The notes under the pieces are model-generated. The model was not told where the DNA came from and did not search any database. It saw only the letters and a list, made by a program, of their open reading frames with translations. Of a stretch of 64,000 bases of DNA, positions 56,341-64,000 are shown in pieces. The translations under genes were made by a program, and so were the position numbers. Within the stretch, counting starts at the first letter, position 1; every line of letters starts with the position of its first letter. Source of the stretch: Toxotes chatareus (taxonomy: Eukaryota; Chordata; Actinopteri; Toxotidae); the NCBI GenBank assembly GCA_016801885.1, contig JAFBJY010001332.1, positions 117,482 through 181,481 on the forward strand, written 5' to 3'.

Positions 56341-56505
56341 GACCGTGTCTCTAGATGATGGGGAGGCGCGGTAAGCGCCCTTTGTCAACCACTCCTCTCG
56401 TCACAGCGTTGGCATGCGGTGCGATCCGCAGTGGATGTCTGCTGGCTGGCTGCAACGGTGACCGGAGTGTTCCCCGCGCTGGCGCCTTACCAGGGGCCAT
56501 TAGCG

Positions 56506-56522
56506 AATTGGTCCAACCAATT
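56506..56522. promoter_or_regulatory. LldR-type operator 1
   Basis: AATTGGTCCAACCAATT is a perfect 7-bp inverted repeat with a 3-bp centre. It matches the AATTGG-N5-CCAATT form used by PdhR and LldR regulators. It lies 166 bp upstream of the lldP start. Confidence 0.75.
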
Positions 56523-56608
56523 AAGACCAAATTCAGACCATTGCGCGAAGTGGTGCGATTCTCAGAGCTTTCAAGCCCATAGATGAACAGGGGTAAACAC
56601 CTAAAAAC

Positions 56609-56625
56609 GGTGCAGATACTGCACC
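56609..56625. promoter_or_regulatory. Perfect 17-bp palindrome of unknown regulator
   Basis: GGTGCAG-ATA-CTGCACC is a perfect 7-bp inverted repeat placed between the two LldR-type operators, 10 bp from operator 2. Its sequence differs from both, so another regulator, perhaps the divergent LysR protein, may bind. Confidence 0.55.
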
Positions 56626-56634
56626 ATGATGTTT

Positions 56635-56649
56635 ATTGGTCAGACCAAT
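56635..56649. promoter_or_regulatory. LldR-type operator 2
   Basis: ATTGGT-CAG-ACCAAT is a perfect 6-bp inverted repeat with the same half-site as operator 1. The two centres are about 128 bp apart. E. coli lldPRD also has two LldR sites about this far apart. Confidence 0.7.
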
Positions 56650-56779
56650 TTACGGATTTGTTTTGGTGCAGCGCGCAGCAAGACGCACACCGCCAGGGCA
56701 GGCCCAGGTGGTGCGCAAAGCGGAAGGAAATCTGAAGAAAAGCAGCGGTGAGGCGAGCGCAAGCGCAGGCGCGGCGCGA

Positions 56780-57776
56780 TCAGCGCCGCGCGGGTTCGGC
56801 GCTCATGCGCGGCTGGCTGCAGGCCACGGTCCACAACGCCTCGGCCGCATCGGCCATGCGGCGGCGCTTGGCGGTACAGGCGGATCTCACACGGGCACGG
56901 ACCAGGCATGGCGCCCGCCAGCACCAGCGCGCCGCTGCGCAGCTCGTCCACGATGAGGCTGCGCGGCAGCCAAACCACGCCGCGCCCCTCCAGCGCCATG
57001 GCCTTGAGCAGGGCCGCATGGTGAGCGGTGAACACGGTCTGCGCGCCCTGGGGCAGCTCGGGCCGGCCATCGCCCTCGCCCGCCGTGCCGGCGCCGCCTG
57101 CGCCAAACAGCCCACGCAGGCGCGAACGCATGATGCGCCCCAGCCCCGAGGCCTCGCTGGCCAGGCCAGCACGGCCAGCGGCAGGGGGCTGGCCGCCTCC
57201 GTTGCGGGACCCGGCGTCTATGGCATGCAGCGCGCGGCCCGGCGCGTCCGGCCAGGGCGCGGACACGGGCAGCAGCATGTCTTCGGACAGCTGCAGCATG
57301 GGGTAGCCGGCCTCGTCCAGCCGGCCCGGCACCTCGGCATAGCCGTGGCACAGCACGAACTGCACGCGCCGCCGCAGCGCCTGGTCCTCGCAGGCGTGAA
57401 AGCTGTCCGAGATGGTCTGTATCGGCCCCAGCCACAACTGCGACTCCAGCGTGCCCAGCCAGCGCGGGAAAAAGGTCAGCGACAGCACATGGGTGGCCGC
57501 AAAGCGCAGGCTGGCGGCGGCCTGGTCGTGCGCGGCGCGGGCAGCGATGCGCGCCGCCTCCAGCTTGGCCAGCACATCTCCAGCAAGGGCTGGAAGCGCT
57601 GGCCTGCTGCGGTGAGCGCGGCCGGATGCGCGCTGCGGTCGGAACAGCTCGGCGCCCACCCATTCCTCCAGCGCGCGGATGTGCCGGCTGAAGGCGGGCT
57701 GGGCGATGGGCGGGCCTCTGCCGCGCGCGAGAAGTTGCCGCTTTCGGTGGGCCAGAAAGTCTTCCAGCCACTCCAT
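56780..57776 (-). CDS. LysR-family regulator, HypT/YjiE-like
   Basis: The N-terminus MEWLEDFLAL, NFSRAAEAR and TQPAFSRHIRALEEWVGAELF resembles the HypT/YjiE group of LysR proteins. The effector part includes LRFAATHVLSLTFFPRWLGTLE, RRVQFVLCHGYAEVPGRLDEAGYPMLQL and VFTAHHAALLKAMALEGRGVVWLPRSLIVDELRSGALV. The end is best read as AAEALWTVACSQPRMSAEPARR at 56780, giving about 332 residues. It is divergent from the tartrate-type operon with a 150-bp gap and is its likely activator. HypT in E. coli senses hypochlorite, but that role need not hold here. Confidence 0.85.
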
Positions 57777-57824
57777 GTCAAGGGGCGATTGCCAGGTCCC
57801 ATGGTCTCCAGTCGTTGTGGTTCT

Positions 57825-57889
57825 CGGATGGATAGATGTATGCGATTCGAGTATTGGACCGTGCGGGCGCGGCGGAAATGATCCATCCG
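57825..57889. promoter_or_regulatory. Separated inverted repeat before the tartrate-type operon
   Basis: CGGATGGAT at 57825-57833 and ATCCATCCG at 57881-57889 are perfect 9-bp inverted repeats 47 bp apart, between the LysR gene and the DHDPS-family gene. They may be half-sites for the LysR protein. Confidence 0.35.
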
Positions 57890-57926
57890 TCGTTCACACA
57901 CATCCCAAAACGGAGACAAGCCTCGC

Positions 57927-58895
57927 ATGACTTCCATCTCGAATTATCGCGGCATCATTCCGCCATTTCCTGCCCCTTCACGCCCGACCACCGCATCGAC
58001 GAGCCCGCGCTGCGCAGGCTGGCATCGTGGCTGGCAGGCCATGAGGGCGTGGTCGCCGTGATGACCAACGGCCATACGGGCGAGGTGTTCGCGCTGACGC
58101 CGGCCGAGCGCGCCGAGGTCACGCGCATCGTGGCCGACGAGCTGCAGGCCGGCTGCCCGTGATCTCCCTCCATCGTCTGCGAAGGCCTGGCCGATGCGGC
58201 CGAGCATGCGCGTGCCGCCCAGGCCGCAGGCGCGGTGGCGCTGGATGTGATGCCGCCCACCACTGGCTGCGCTTCGGCTTCACGCCCGGCCATGCGCTGC
58301 AGTGCTTCGAGGCCATCCACCGCGCCGCGCCGGACCTGGACCTGGTCTGCCACGTCTACCCGGCCTGGACGCGTGCCTCCTACTCCTCGCAGCTGCTGGC
58401 CGAGCTGGCGCGCCTGCCCTACGTGCAGGCCCTTCAAGAGGTGGGCCAGCGCGACATGAACAAGTACGCCCGCGACATCCAGGCCATCCGCGAGGCCAAT
58501 CCCGCCAAGCCATCCTGACCTGCCATGACGAGTACCTGCTGGCCTCCATGGTCCAGGGCGTGGACGGCGCCCTGGTCGGCTTCGCCACCTTCATCCCCAG
58601 CTCATCATCGACCTGTGGAATGCCGTCAAGGCCGGCGACCTGAAGAAGGCCATAGCGGTGCAGGCCGTGATCACGCCGCTCAAGGACGCCGTCTACGGCG
58701 GCGGCGAGCCCACGGGCGAGGCCCACGCCCGCATGAAAGGCGGCATGTACCTGGCCGGCGTGATCGACGACGCCACCGTGCGCCCGCCCACCGAGGGCGC
58801 CCAACGCCCAGGAGCTGCAGGCCCTGCGCGCTGCCGTGGCGCAGGCCGGGCTGCTCAACGCTGCTGAACGCAGGCCGCAGGCCACACGAACATGA
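57927..58895 (+). CDS. Dihydrodipicolinate synthase (DapA)-family lyase or dehydratase
   Basis: This is a TIM-barrel class I aldolase relative of about 322 residues. It reads MTSISNYRGIIP, then AISCPFTPDHRIDEPALRRLASWLAGH, GVVAVMTNGHTGEVFALTPAERAEVTRIV, AAQAAGAVALDVMPPHHW, LDLVCHVYPAWTRASYSSQLLAELARLPYV and LTCHDEYLLASMVQGVDGALVGFATFIPQ. The Schiff-base Lys is expected in the segment ALKEVGQRDMNKY, but the sequence reads ALQEVG. An inserted T and a lost G six bases apart would explain this. The context, with TarD and a Bug receptor, suggests a hydroxy-acid breakdown step. Confidence 0.85.
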
Positions 58896-58987
58896 ACACA
58901 GGCTCTTGCCGCGCAAGCCAGCCTGGCCGGCCCGAGCTGCGCGGCCCCTTCGGACAACAACAAAAGCACGACAGGAGACAAGACACC

Positions 58988-59956
58988 ATGCAACGCCATC
59001 ATTTCCTCCGCGCGGCCCTGGGCGCTGCCGCAGGCGCCGCCCTGCTGGCGCTGGCCGGCCGGCCGGTGCCCAGGCCTGGCCTGCCAAGCCCGTGCGCGTG
59101 GTCATTCCTTCCCGCCCGGCGGCACGCGCTGGACGCCGTGGGCCGGCAACTGGCGCAGAAGCTGGGCGAGCAGACGGGCCAGCAATTCATCATCGACAAC
59201 CGGCCCGGCGGCAGCGGCGTGATCGGCGGCGACATCGTGGCCAAAGGCCCCGGCGGACGGCTACGCTGCTGTTCAACGCCTCCACCTTCACCACGGCGCC
59301 ATGACCATGAAGACCGTGCCCTACCAGGTCAACCGGGACTTCGCCCCGTGGCCTGGTGGCCAAGGCGCCGCTGTCGGTGGCCATCAACAGAACCTGCCCA
59401 TCACCGACATCAAGTCGCTGATGGCCTATACCAAAATCCCATCCGGGCAAGATGACCTTTGCCGTGGGCTCCATCGGCTCGGCAGGCCACCTGTCCACCG
59501 AACTGCTCAAGCGTGCGGGCCAGCTGGACTACCTCATCGTCCCCTACAAGGGCACGGCCCCCGCCTTCCAGGACCTGATCGGCGGCCAGATCGACGGCTT
59601 CATCGACCCCATCCTGGGCTCCCTGCAGTACCACAAGGGCGGCATGCTGCGCGTGGTGGCGGTCACCTCGGCCCAACGCGCCCAGCCTGCCCGATGTGCC
59701 CACGGTGGGCGAGACCATTGCCGGCTACGAGTTCTACAGCTGGTACGGCCTGTGGGCGCCGGCCAAGGTGCCGGCCGACATCATCAAAGGCTCAACACCG
59801 AGGTCAACAAGGCGCTGGCGGGCGATCTCAGGACAAGCTGCGCGAGCAGGGCCTGCTGCTGTCGCCGGGCAGCGTGGAGGACTTCGCCAGGTTCCAGGCC
59901 AGCGACATGGAGCGCGCCCAGAAGATCGTGACCGAGGGAACATCCGTGTCGAATGA
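58988..59956 (+). CDS. Bug-family (tripartite tricarboxylate transport) solute receptor
   Basis: This exported receptor of the TctC/Bug group has a signal peptide (FLRAALGAAAGAALLALAG), WPAKPVRVVIPFPPGGTLDAVGRQLAQKLGEQ, the ligand loop FIIDNRPGGSGVIGGD, GSIGSAGHLSTELLKRAGQLD, IVPYKGTAPAFQDLIGGQIDGFID, SLPDVPTVGETIAGYEFYSWYGLWAPA and a final QKIVTEGNIRVE. The length is 322 residues. The start has a CAGGAGACAAGACACC leader almost identical to that of the alcohol dehydrogenase. No TctA or TctB membrane genes are nearby, so it uses a transporter encoded elsewhere. Tartrate or a related acid is the likely ligand. Confidence 0.92.
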
Positions 59957-60657
59957 ACTGCGCCACGCCGTGGTCACCCGGCAGCAGCAGCGGCATAGGC
60001 CGCGCCATTGCCCAGTCGCTGCTGGATGCAGGCTGGCGCGTGACCGGCCTGGACCTGGCGCCCGCCAGCTGGCGCATGAAGCCTTCCACCCGCTGCGCGT
60101 GGACCTGTGCGACGGCCTTGCCATTGCCCAGGCGGCCCAGGCCAACCGGGACCGGCCCGCCCCGATGCCCTGGTCCATGCCGCAGGCGTGCTGCGCGATG
60201 GGGCCGCTGGGCCTGCTGGACCACGCGGGCGGCGAGCTCATGTGGCGCCTGCATGTGGATGCCGCCACGCGGCTGGCCGACGCCATCGTGCCCGGCATGG
60301 CCGCGCGCGGCGGCAGGCGCGTGGTCTTCATCGGCAGCCGCGTGGCCCAGGGCATGCCCGGGCGTGGGCAGTACACGCGGCCACCAAGGCCGCGCTGGTT
60401 GCGCTGGCACGCAGCTGGGCCGCTGAAGTCGCTGGCCAGGGCGTGACGGTGAACGTGGTCTCCCCGGCTGCCACGGCCACCGCCATGCTGGGCGACCCCG
60501 CCCGTGCCGGCAGCGCGCCGCGCCTGCCGCCGCTGGGCCGGCTGATAGAGCCGGCCGAGATCGCCGCCCTGGTCGGCTACCTGCTGTCGCCGCGCAAGCC
60601 GCCGCCATCACCGGGCAGGACATCGCCATCTGCGGCGGCTCGTCGCTGCCGCGCTGA
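59953..60657 (+). CDS. Short-chain dehydrogenase/reductase of the tartrate-type operon
   Basis: The ATG at 59953 overlaps the receptor stop (ATGA), so translation is coupled. Motifs are the glycine loop GSSSGIGRAIAQSLLDAGWRV, then LDLAPAS, VHAAGVLRDG, RVVFIGSRVAQGMPG, YTATKAALVALARSWAAEVAGQGVTVNVVSPAAT (corrected; Tyr and Lys catalytic) and ITGQDIAICGGSSLPR. The length is about 234 residues. It probably oxidises or reduces an intermediate of the same acid pathway. Confidence 0.9.
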
Positions 60658-60693
60658 GATCACCCCGACACCCATCCTTCATCCGCAAGCACC

Positions 60694-61859
60694 ATGAAAA
60701 TCGTCAACATCCTCGAATCCACCCGTCCCATCAAATCGGACATCCGCAACGCCTACATCGATTTCTCGAAGATGACGCTCAGCCTGGTGGCCGTGGTCAC
60801 GGACGTGATCCGCGACGGCCGCCCCGTCATCGGCTACGGCTTCAACTCCAACGGCCGCTACGGCCAGGGGCGCGCTGATGCGCGAGCGCTTCATCCCGCG
60901 CGTGCTGGAGGCCGAGCCCGCCAGCCTGCTGGACGACAGCGGCGACAACCTGGACCCGCACAGGATCTGGGCGCGCATGATGATCAATGAAAACCCGGCG
61001 GCCACGGCGAGCGATCGGTGGCCGTAAGGCACCATCGACATGGCCGTCTGGGACGCCACGGCAAAAATAGCGGCAAGCCCCTGTACCAGCTGCTGGCCGA
61101 GCGCTACGGCAGCAGCACGCCCAACCCGCGCGTCTTCGTCTATGCCGCTGGCGGCTACTACTACCCCGGCAAGGGCCTGGACGGCCTGCGCCGCGAGATG
61201 GAAAGCTACCTGGAGCGCGGCTGCTCGGTGGTGAAGATGAAGATCGGCGGCGCCTCGCTGGCCGAGGACTGCGAGCGCATCGAGTCCGTGCTCAAAATTC
61301 TGGGCCGGGCCAGCAGCTGGCCGTGGATGCCAACGGCCGCTTCGACCTGGCCACCGCGCTCGACTGGCGGCCGCGCCAGGGCCAGTACCCGCTGTTCTGG
61401 TACGAGGAAGCCGGCGACCCGCTGGACTACGAACTGCAGGCCCGCCTGGGCGAGGTCTACCAGGGTCCCATGGCCACGGGCGAGAACCTGTTTTTCCATG
61501 CAGGACGCGCGCAACCTGATCCGCCACGGCGGCATGCGCCCGGACCGCGACTGGCTGCAGTTCGACTGCGCGCTCAGCTACAGCCTGGTCGAGTACCTGC
61601 GCACGCTGGACATGCTCAAGGCCATGGCTGGTCGCCCAGCCGCTGCATTCCGCACACGGCGGCCACCAGATGTCGCTGGCCATTGCCGCCGGCCTGGGCC
61701 TGGGCGGCAACGAAAGCTACCCCGACCTGTTCAGCCCTATGGCGGCTTCCCCGACGGCGTGAAGGTGGACAACGGCCACGTCACCCTGCCGCCGCTGCCG
61801 GGCATAGGCTTCGAGGCAAGGCCGACCTGATCGCCGAGATGCGCGCGCTGGCGGCCTGA
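60694..61859 (+). CDS. tarD: D-tartrate dehydratase family enzyme (enolase superfamily)
   Basis: The start MKIVNILESTRPIKSDIRNA, then YIDFSKMTLSLVAVVTDVIRDG and YGFNSNGRYGQG, match the TarD family closely. Catalytic positions of the MR/MLE fold can be seen in order: K-x-K in VVKMKIGG, Asp in VDANGRFD, Glu in FWYEEAGDP, Glu in MATGENLF and His in IPHGGHQMS (one extra base near 61650). The end LIAEMRALAA stops at 61859. It has 388 residues against 389 for the characterised TarD. It should dehydrate D-tartrate, or a similar diacid, to oxaloacetate. It is the last gene of the operon. Confidence 0.92.
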
Positions 61860-61945
61860 GGCGCACCCATATCTGACGCTCCCCAACGGAAAAGCCCGCT
61901 CCCTACAATGCAGCCTCAGCGGTCGGTGTACCCGCCCTTGCCTTC

Positions 61946-61995
61946 GGCGCCCGGTCATCGGGCGCCCATTAAACCGCCGTGTATCCGGACGGCGG
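61946..61995 (+). promoter_or_regulatory. Structured leader before the PhnD-like gene
   Basis: Two hairpins follow one another: GGCGCCCG-GTCAT-CGGGCGCC (61946-61966) and CCGCCGT-GTATCCGG-ACGGCGG (61974-61995), separated by CATTAAA. They end 23 bp before the ATG at 62019, close to its GGAG site. The first could be a tarD terminator. The second could control ribosome access. I recognise no known riboswitch class. Confidence 0.45.
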
Positions 61996-62018
61996 TGGCT
62001 GATGAACGGAGCCCATCC

Positions 62019-62900
62019 ATGAACCACATTCCTGCGCGCCGCTCGCTGCGCCAGGCGGCTGCCTGCGTGCTGGCCGCCTCCACCCTGTCCAGCCTGCCTG
62101 CGCTGGCCGCCGAACCCGCCGTGCTGCGCGTCTCGGCCATCCCGGATGAAGCTCCACCGAGCTGCAGCGCAAGTTCGAGCCGCTGGGCAAAGTACCTCTC
62201 GGCCCAGACCGGCATGAAAGTGGTGTTCACGCCCGTGACCGACTACGCCGCCGTGGTCGAGTCGCTGGCCACGCGCAAGCTGGACCTGGCATGGCTGGGC
62301 GGCTTCACCTTCGTGCAGGCCAAGATCCGCACCAACGGCACGGCCATCCCCATCGTGCAGCGTGAGGAAGACGCCAAGTTCACCTCCAAGTTCATCACGG
62401 CCAACCCCGCCATCAAGACCCTGGCCGACCTCAAGGGCAAGAGCTTCGCCTTTGGCGCGCCCTCGTCCACCTCCGGGCAGCCTGATGCCGCGCTTTTTCC
62501 TGCAGCAGGACGGCATCAACCCCGAGAAGGACTTCAAGACCGTGGCCTTCTCCGGCGCGCATGACGCCACCGTGGCCTTCGTGGCCGCAGGCAAGGCCGA
62601 GGCCGGCGTGCTCAACGCCTCGGTCTGGGACAAGCTGGTGGAGACCAAGAAGGTCGATACCAGCAAGGTGCGCGTGTTCGCCACCACGCCGCCCTACTTC
62701 GACTACAACTGGACCGTGCGCGGCGACCTGGACCCGGCCCTGGTCAAGAAGCTGACCGACGCCTTCCTGGCGCTGGACCCGGCAAGCCCGAGCACAAGGC
62801 CATCCTGGAGCTGCAGCGCGCCGCGCGCTTCGTGCCCACCCAGGCCTCCGAACTACGAAGGCATCGAGGCTGCCGCCAATCGGCCGGCCTGCTCAAGTAA
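62019..62900 (+). CDS. PhnD-type ABC substrate-binding protein (putative selenate/phosphonate)
   Basis: A signal peptide (LRQAAACVLAASTLSSLPALAA) leads a mature part LRVSAIPDEAPTELQRKFEP, LGKYLSAQTGMKVVFTPVTDYAAVVESLA, KLDLAWLGGFTFVQAKI, FGAPSSTSGSLMPRFFLQQDGI and FSGAHDATVAFVAAGKAEAGVLNASVWDKLVE. The PDEAPTEL and DYNWTVRGDLDP segments recall the group annotated as putative selenate ABC receptors, a branch of the phosphonate/phosphite family. The stop is LLK at 62900, giving about 293 residues. Substrate is not settled: selenate, phosphite and phosphonates are all possible. Confidence 0.85.
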
Positions 62901-62922
62901 GCCGCAGCAGGAGGCGCAATCC

Positions 62923-63746
62923 ATGAGCTTTGAACTGGAAGGCGTGGGCCTGACCCACGCCGGCGGCGGCATTGCGCTGCGCGGCGTGACGCTGGCCGCA
63001 CGCCAGGGCGAGGCCATTGCGCTGATCGGCCCCCTCGGGGCGCGGGCAAGACCACGCTGCTGTCCGTCATCGGCACGGCGCTGGCGCCCAGCCAGGGCCG
63101 GCGCAGCGTGCTGGGCAACGAGGTGCCTGCGTCCAGCGCGGGCGCACCCAGCTGCTGCGCGCGCGCATCGGCACGGTGCCAGGCGCCGCCCATACCGCCG
63201 CGCCAGCGCAATGGTCACGGCGGTGCTGGCCGGGCGGCTGGGCCGGTGGCCGGCGTGGAAGGCGCTGGCTTCGCTGCTGTACCACAGGACACCGCTGGCG
63301 CGCGCGAGGCCCTGGCCCGCGTGCAGCTGGCAGACAAGCTGTTCGCGCGCTGCGACCAGCTCTCCGGCGAGGCAGTTGCAGCGAGTGGGCATTGCCCGCG
63401 TGCTCTACCAGCAGGCCGAGCTCATCCTGGCCGACAGAGCCCGTGGCGCGCCTGGACCCAGCCTGGCCCTGTCCACCGTGCAACTGCTGGTGCACGAAGC
63501 CGCCGCGCGCGGCGCCACCCTGGTGGCCAGCCTGGCATGCCGTGGACCTGGCGCTGGCCTGCTTTGCGCGCATCGTGGGTATCCGCGATGGCGCCATCGC
63601 CTTCGACCTGCCGGCGGCTGAAGTCACGCAGGAACACCTGCGTACGCTGTATGGGTCCGAGCATCCTGGCGATGATCCCTCCGCCCTGCGTGGACACCCG
63701 CGCCCGCCGCCTTTGCCGCACCGCTGTCGCATCCGCATGCCGTTGA
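62923..63746 (+). CDS. PhnC-type ABC transporter ATP-binding protein
   Basis: The start [21 protein letters not shown] has an AGGAGG site. The Walker A is [15 protein letters not shown] after one correction at 63040, and the Q loop follows (ARIGTVHQAPP). The signature is [15 protein letters not shown] and Walker [18 protein letters not shown], with the switch His in LVASLHAVDLAL. The end overlaps the permease start, at 63737. About 274 residues. It energises uptake with the upstream receptor. Confidence 0.9.
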
Positions 63747-64000
63747 GTTCCGATCTGCACGCGCTGCGATCCCGCCACGCCCCGCCGCCTCGGCGCACTG
63801 GTACTCGCCGCCGTCGTTCTGTGGCCGCTGTTCCCGGGGCGCAGGCTTCAGCCTGGGCTGGCGCGCTGTTCGATCCCGGCAACCTGCAGGTCATCGGCCG
63901 CTTTCTGGCCACGTTTCTGCCGCCCGGAGACCGGGCGCGACTTCCTCGGCTACCTGGGCTGCGCCAGGGCTGAGACCCTGGCCATTGCCACGGCCGGCAT
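63737..64000 (+). CDS. PhnE-type ABC permease, N-terminal part
   Basis: The ATG at 63737 overlaps the end of the ATPase gene. The visible 88 residues include SDLHALRSR, a first membrane segment ([23 protein letters not shown]) and [20 protein letters not shown], then ETLAIATAG at the window edge, which begins the conserved permease domain. It continues outside the window. Confidence 0.8.

Larger units (their letters stand above)
56341..56779. promoter_or_regulatory. Control region between lldP and divergent LysR gene
   Basis: These 439 bp hold no gene. They are AT-richer toward the middle and contain three perfect palindromes, listed separately. The ends of both flanking genes face outward, so promoters in both directions are expected here. 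Confidence 0.7.

Noticed and set aside
61946..61995. Mini-ykkC (guanidine-II) riboswitch
   Set aside because: The two hairpin loops lack the ACGR tetraloop pair that defines that class.

Overview
The window looks like chromosomal DNA of a very GC-rich betaproteobacterium of the Comamonadaceae, most like Delftia, Comamonas or Acidovorax. This rests on protein wording (Bug-type solute receptors, LctP, LldD and Dld, TarD, a PqqU-like receptor) and on a 94-bp dispersed repeat of a kind I associate with that family. No rRNA, tRNA, CRISPR array, transposase or phage gene was seen.

Almost every gene carries one or more single-base frameshifts, about one per 100-250 bp, including genes that should be essential or intact. 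I read this as indel error in a draft sequence, not mass pseudogene formation. Gene boundaries below are stitched across frames, and the gene-level calls are firmer than exact residues.

Layout. 1-4989: mltG end, ygfZ, a thioesterase-GNAT fusion, an alpha/beta hydrolase and an iron alcohol dehydrogenase. 4959-9555: a PerM/AI-2E transporter with a C-terminal GAF domain, then a NarL-type sensor kinase and response regulator. 9556-14337: the most unusual region, a divergent four-gene locus with a Gly-rich curlin-like repeat protein, a small Cys-containing exported protein, a CsgG-like lipoprotein fused to peptidoglycan-binding and DUF4384 modules, and a Sel1-type protein. It resembles a compact functional-amyloid secretion system without csgE or csgF. 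14358-20653: HDOD protein, tex, multicopper oxidase and an RCC1-repeat protein. 20937-31346: DUF72 protein, then a long leftward multidrug-efflux cluster (two MFS pumps, an RND tripartite pump and an ABM-domain protein). 31538-36652: DUF1566 protein and a leftward group of two SDRs, an NADP oxidoreductase, a PaaI thioesterase and an Ogt-like DNA repair protein. 36755-40556: paired LexA boxes before a small orphan gene, a methyltransferase, a stand-alone enolase and its divergent LysR gene. 40513-48873: alcohol oxidation, with a GAF/Fis regulator, PqqU-like PQQ receptor, quinohemoprotein alcohol dehydrogenase, outer-membrane transporter and aldehyde dehydrogenase. 49025-56779: S41 peptidase, an antitoxin-like fragment, and the lactate genes lldP-lldR-lldD-dld with paired LldR operators. 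56780-61859: LysR plus a D-tartrate-type catabolic operon (DHDPS-family enzyme, Bug receptor, SDR, TarD). 62019-64000: a PhnD/PhnC/PhnE-type ABC importer of the putative selenate/phosphonate type, preceded by a structured leader.

Together the genes suggest a versatile heterotroph using alcohols, lactate and hydroxy-dicarboxylic acids, with strong efflux capacity and a possible amyloid-like surface system under two-component control.
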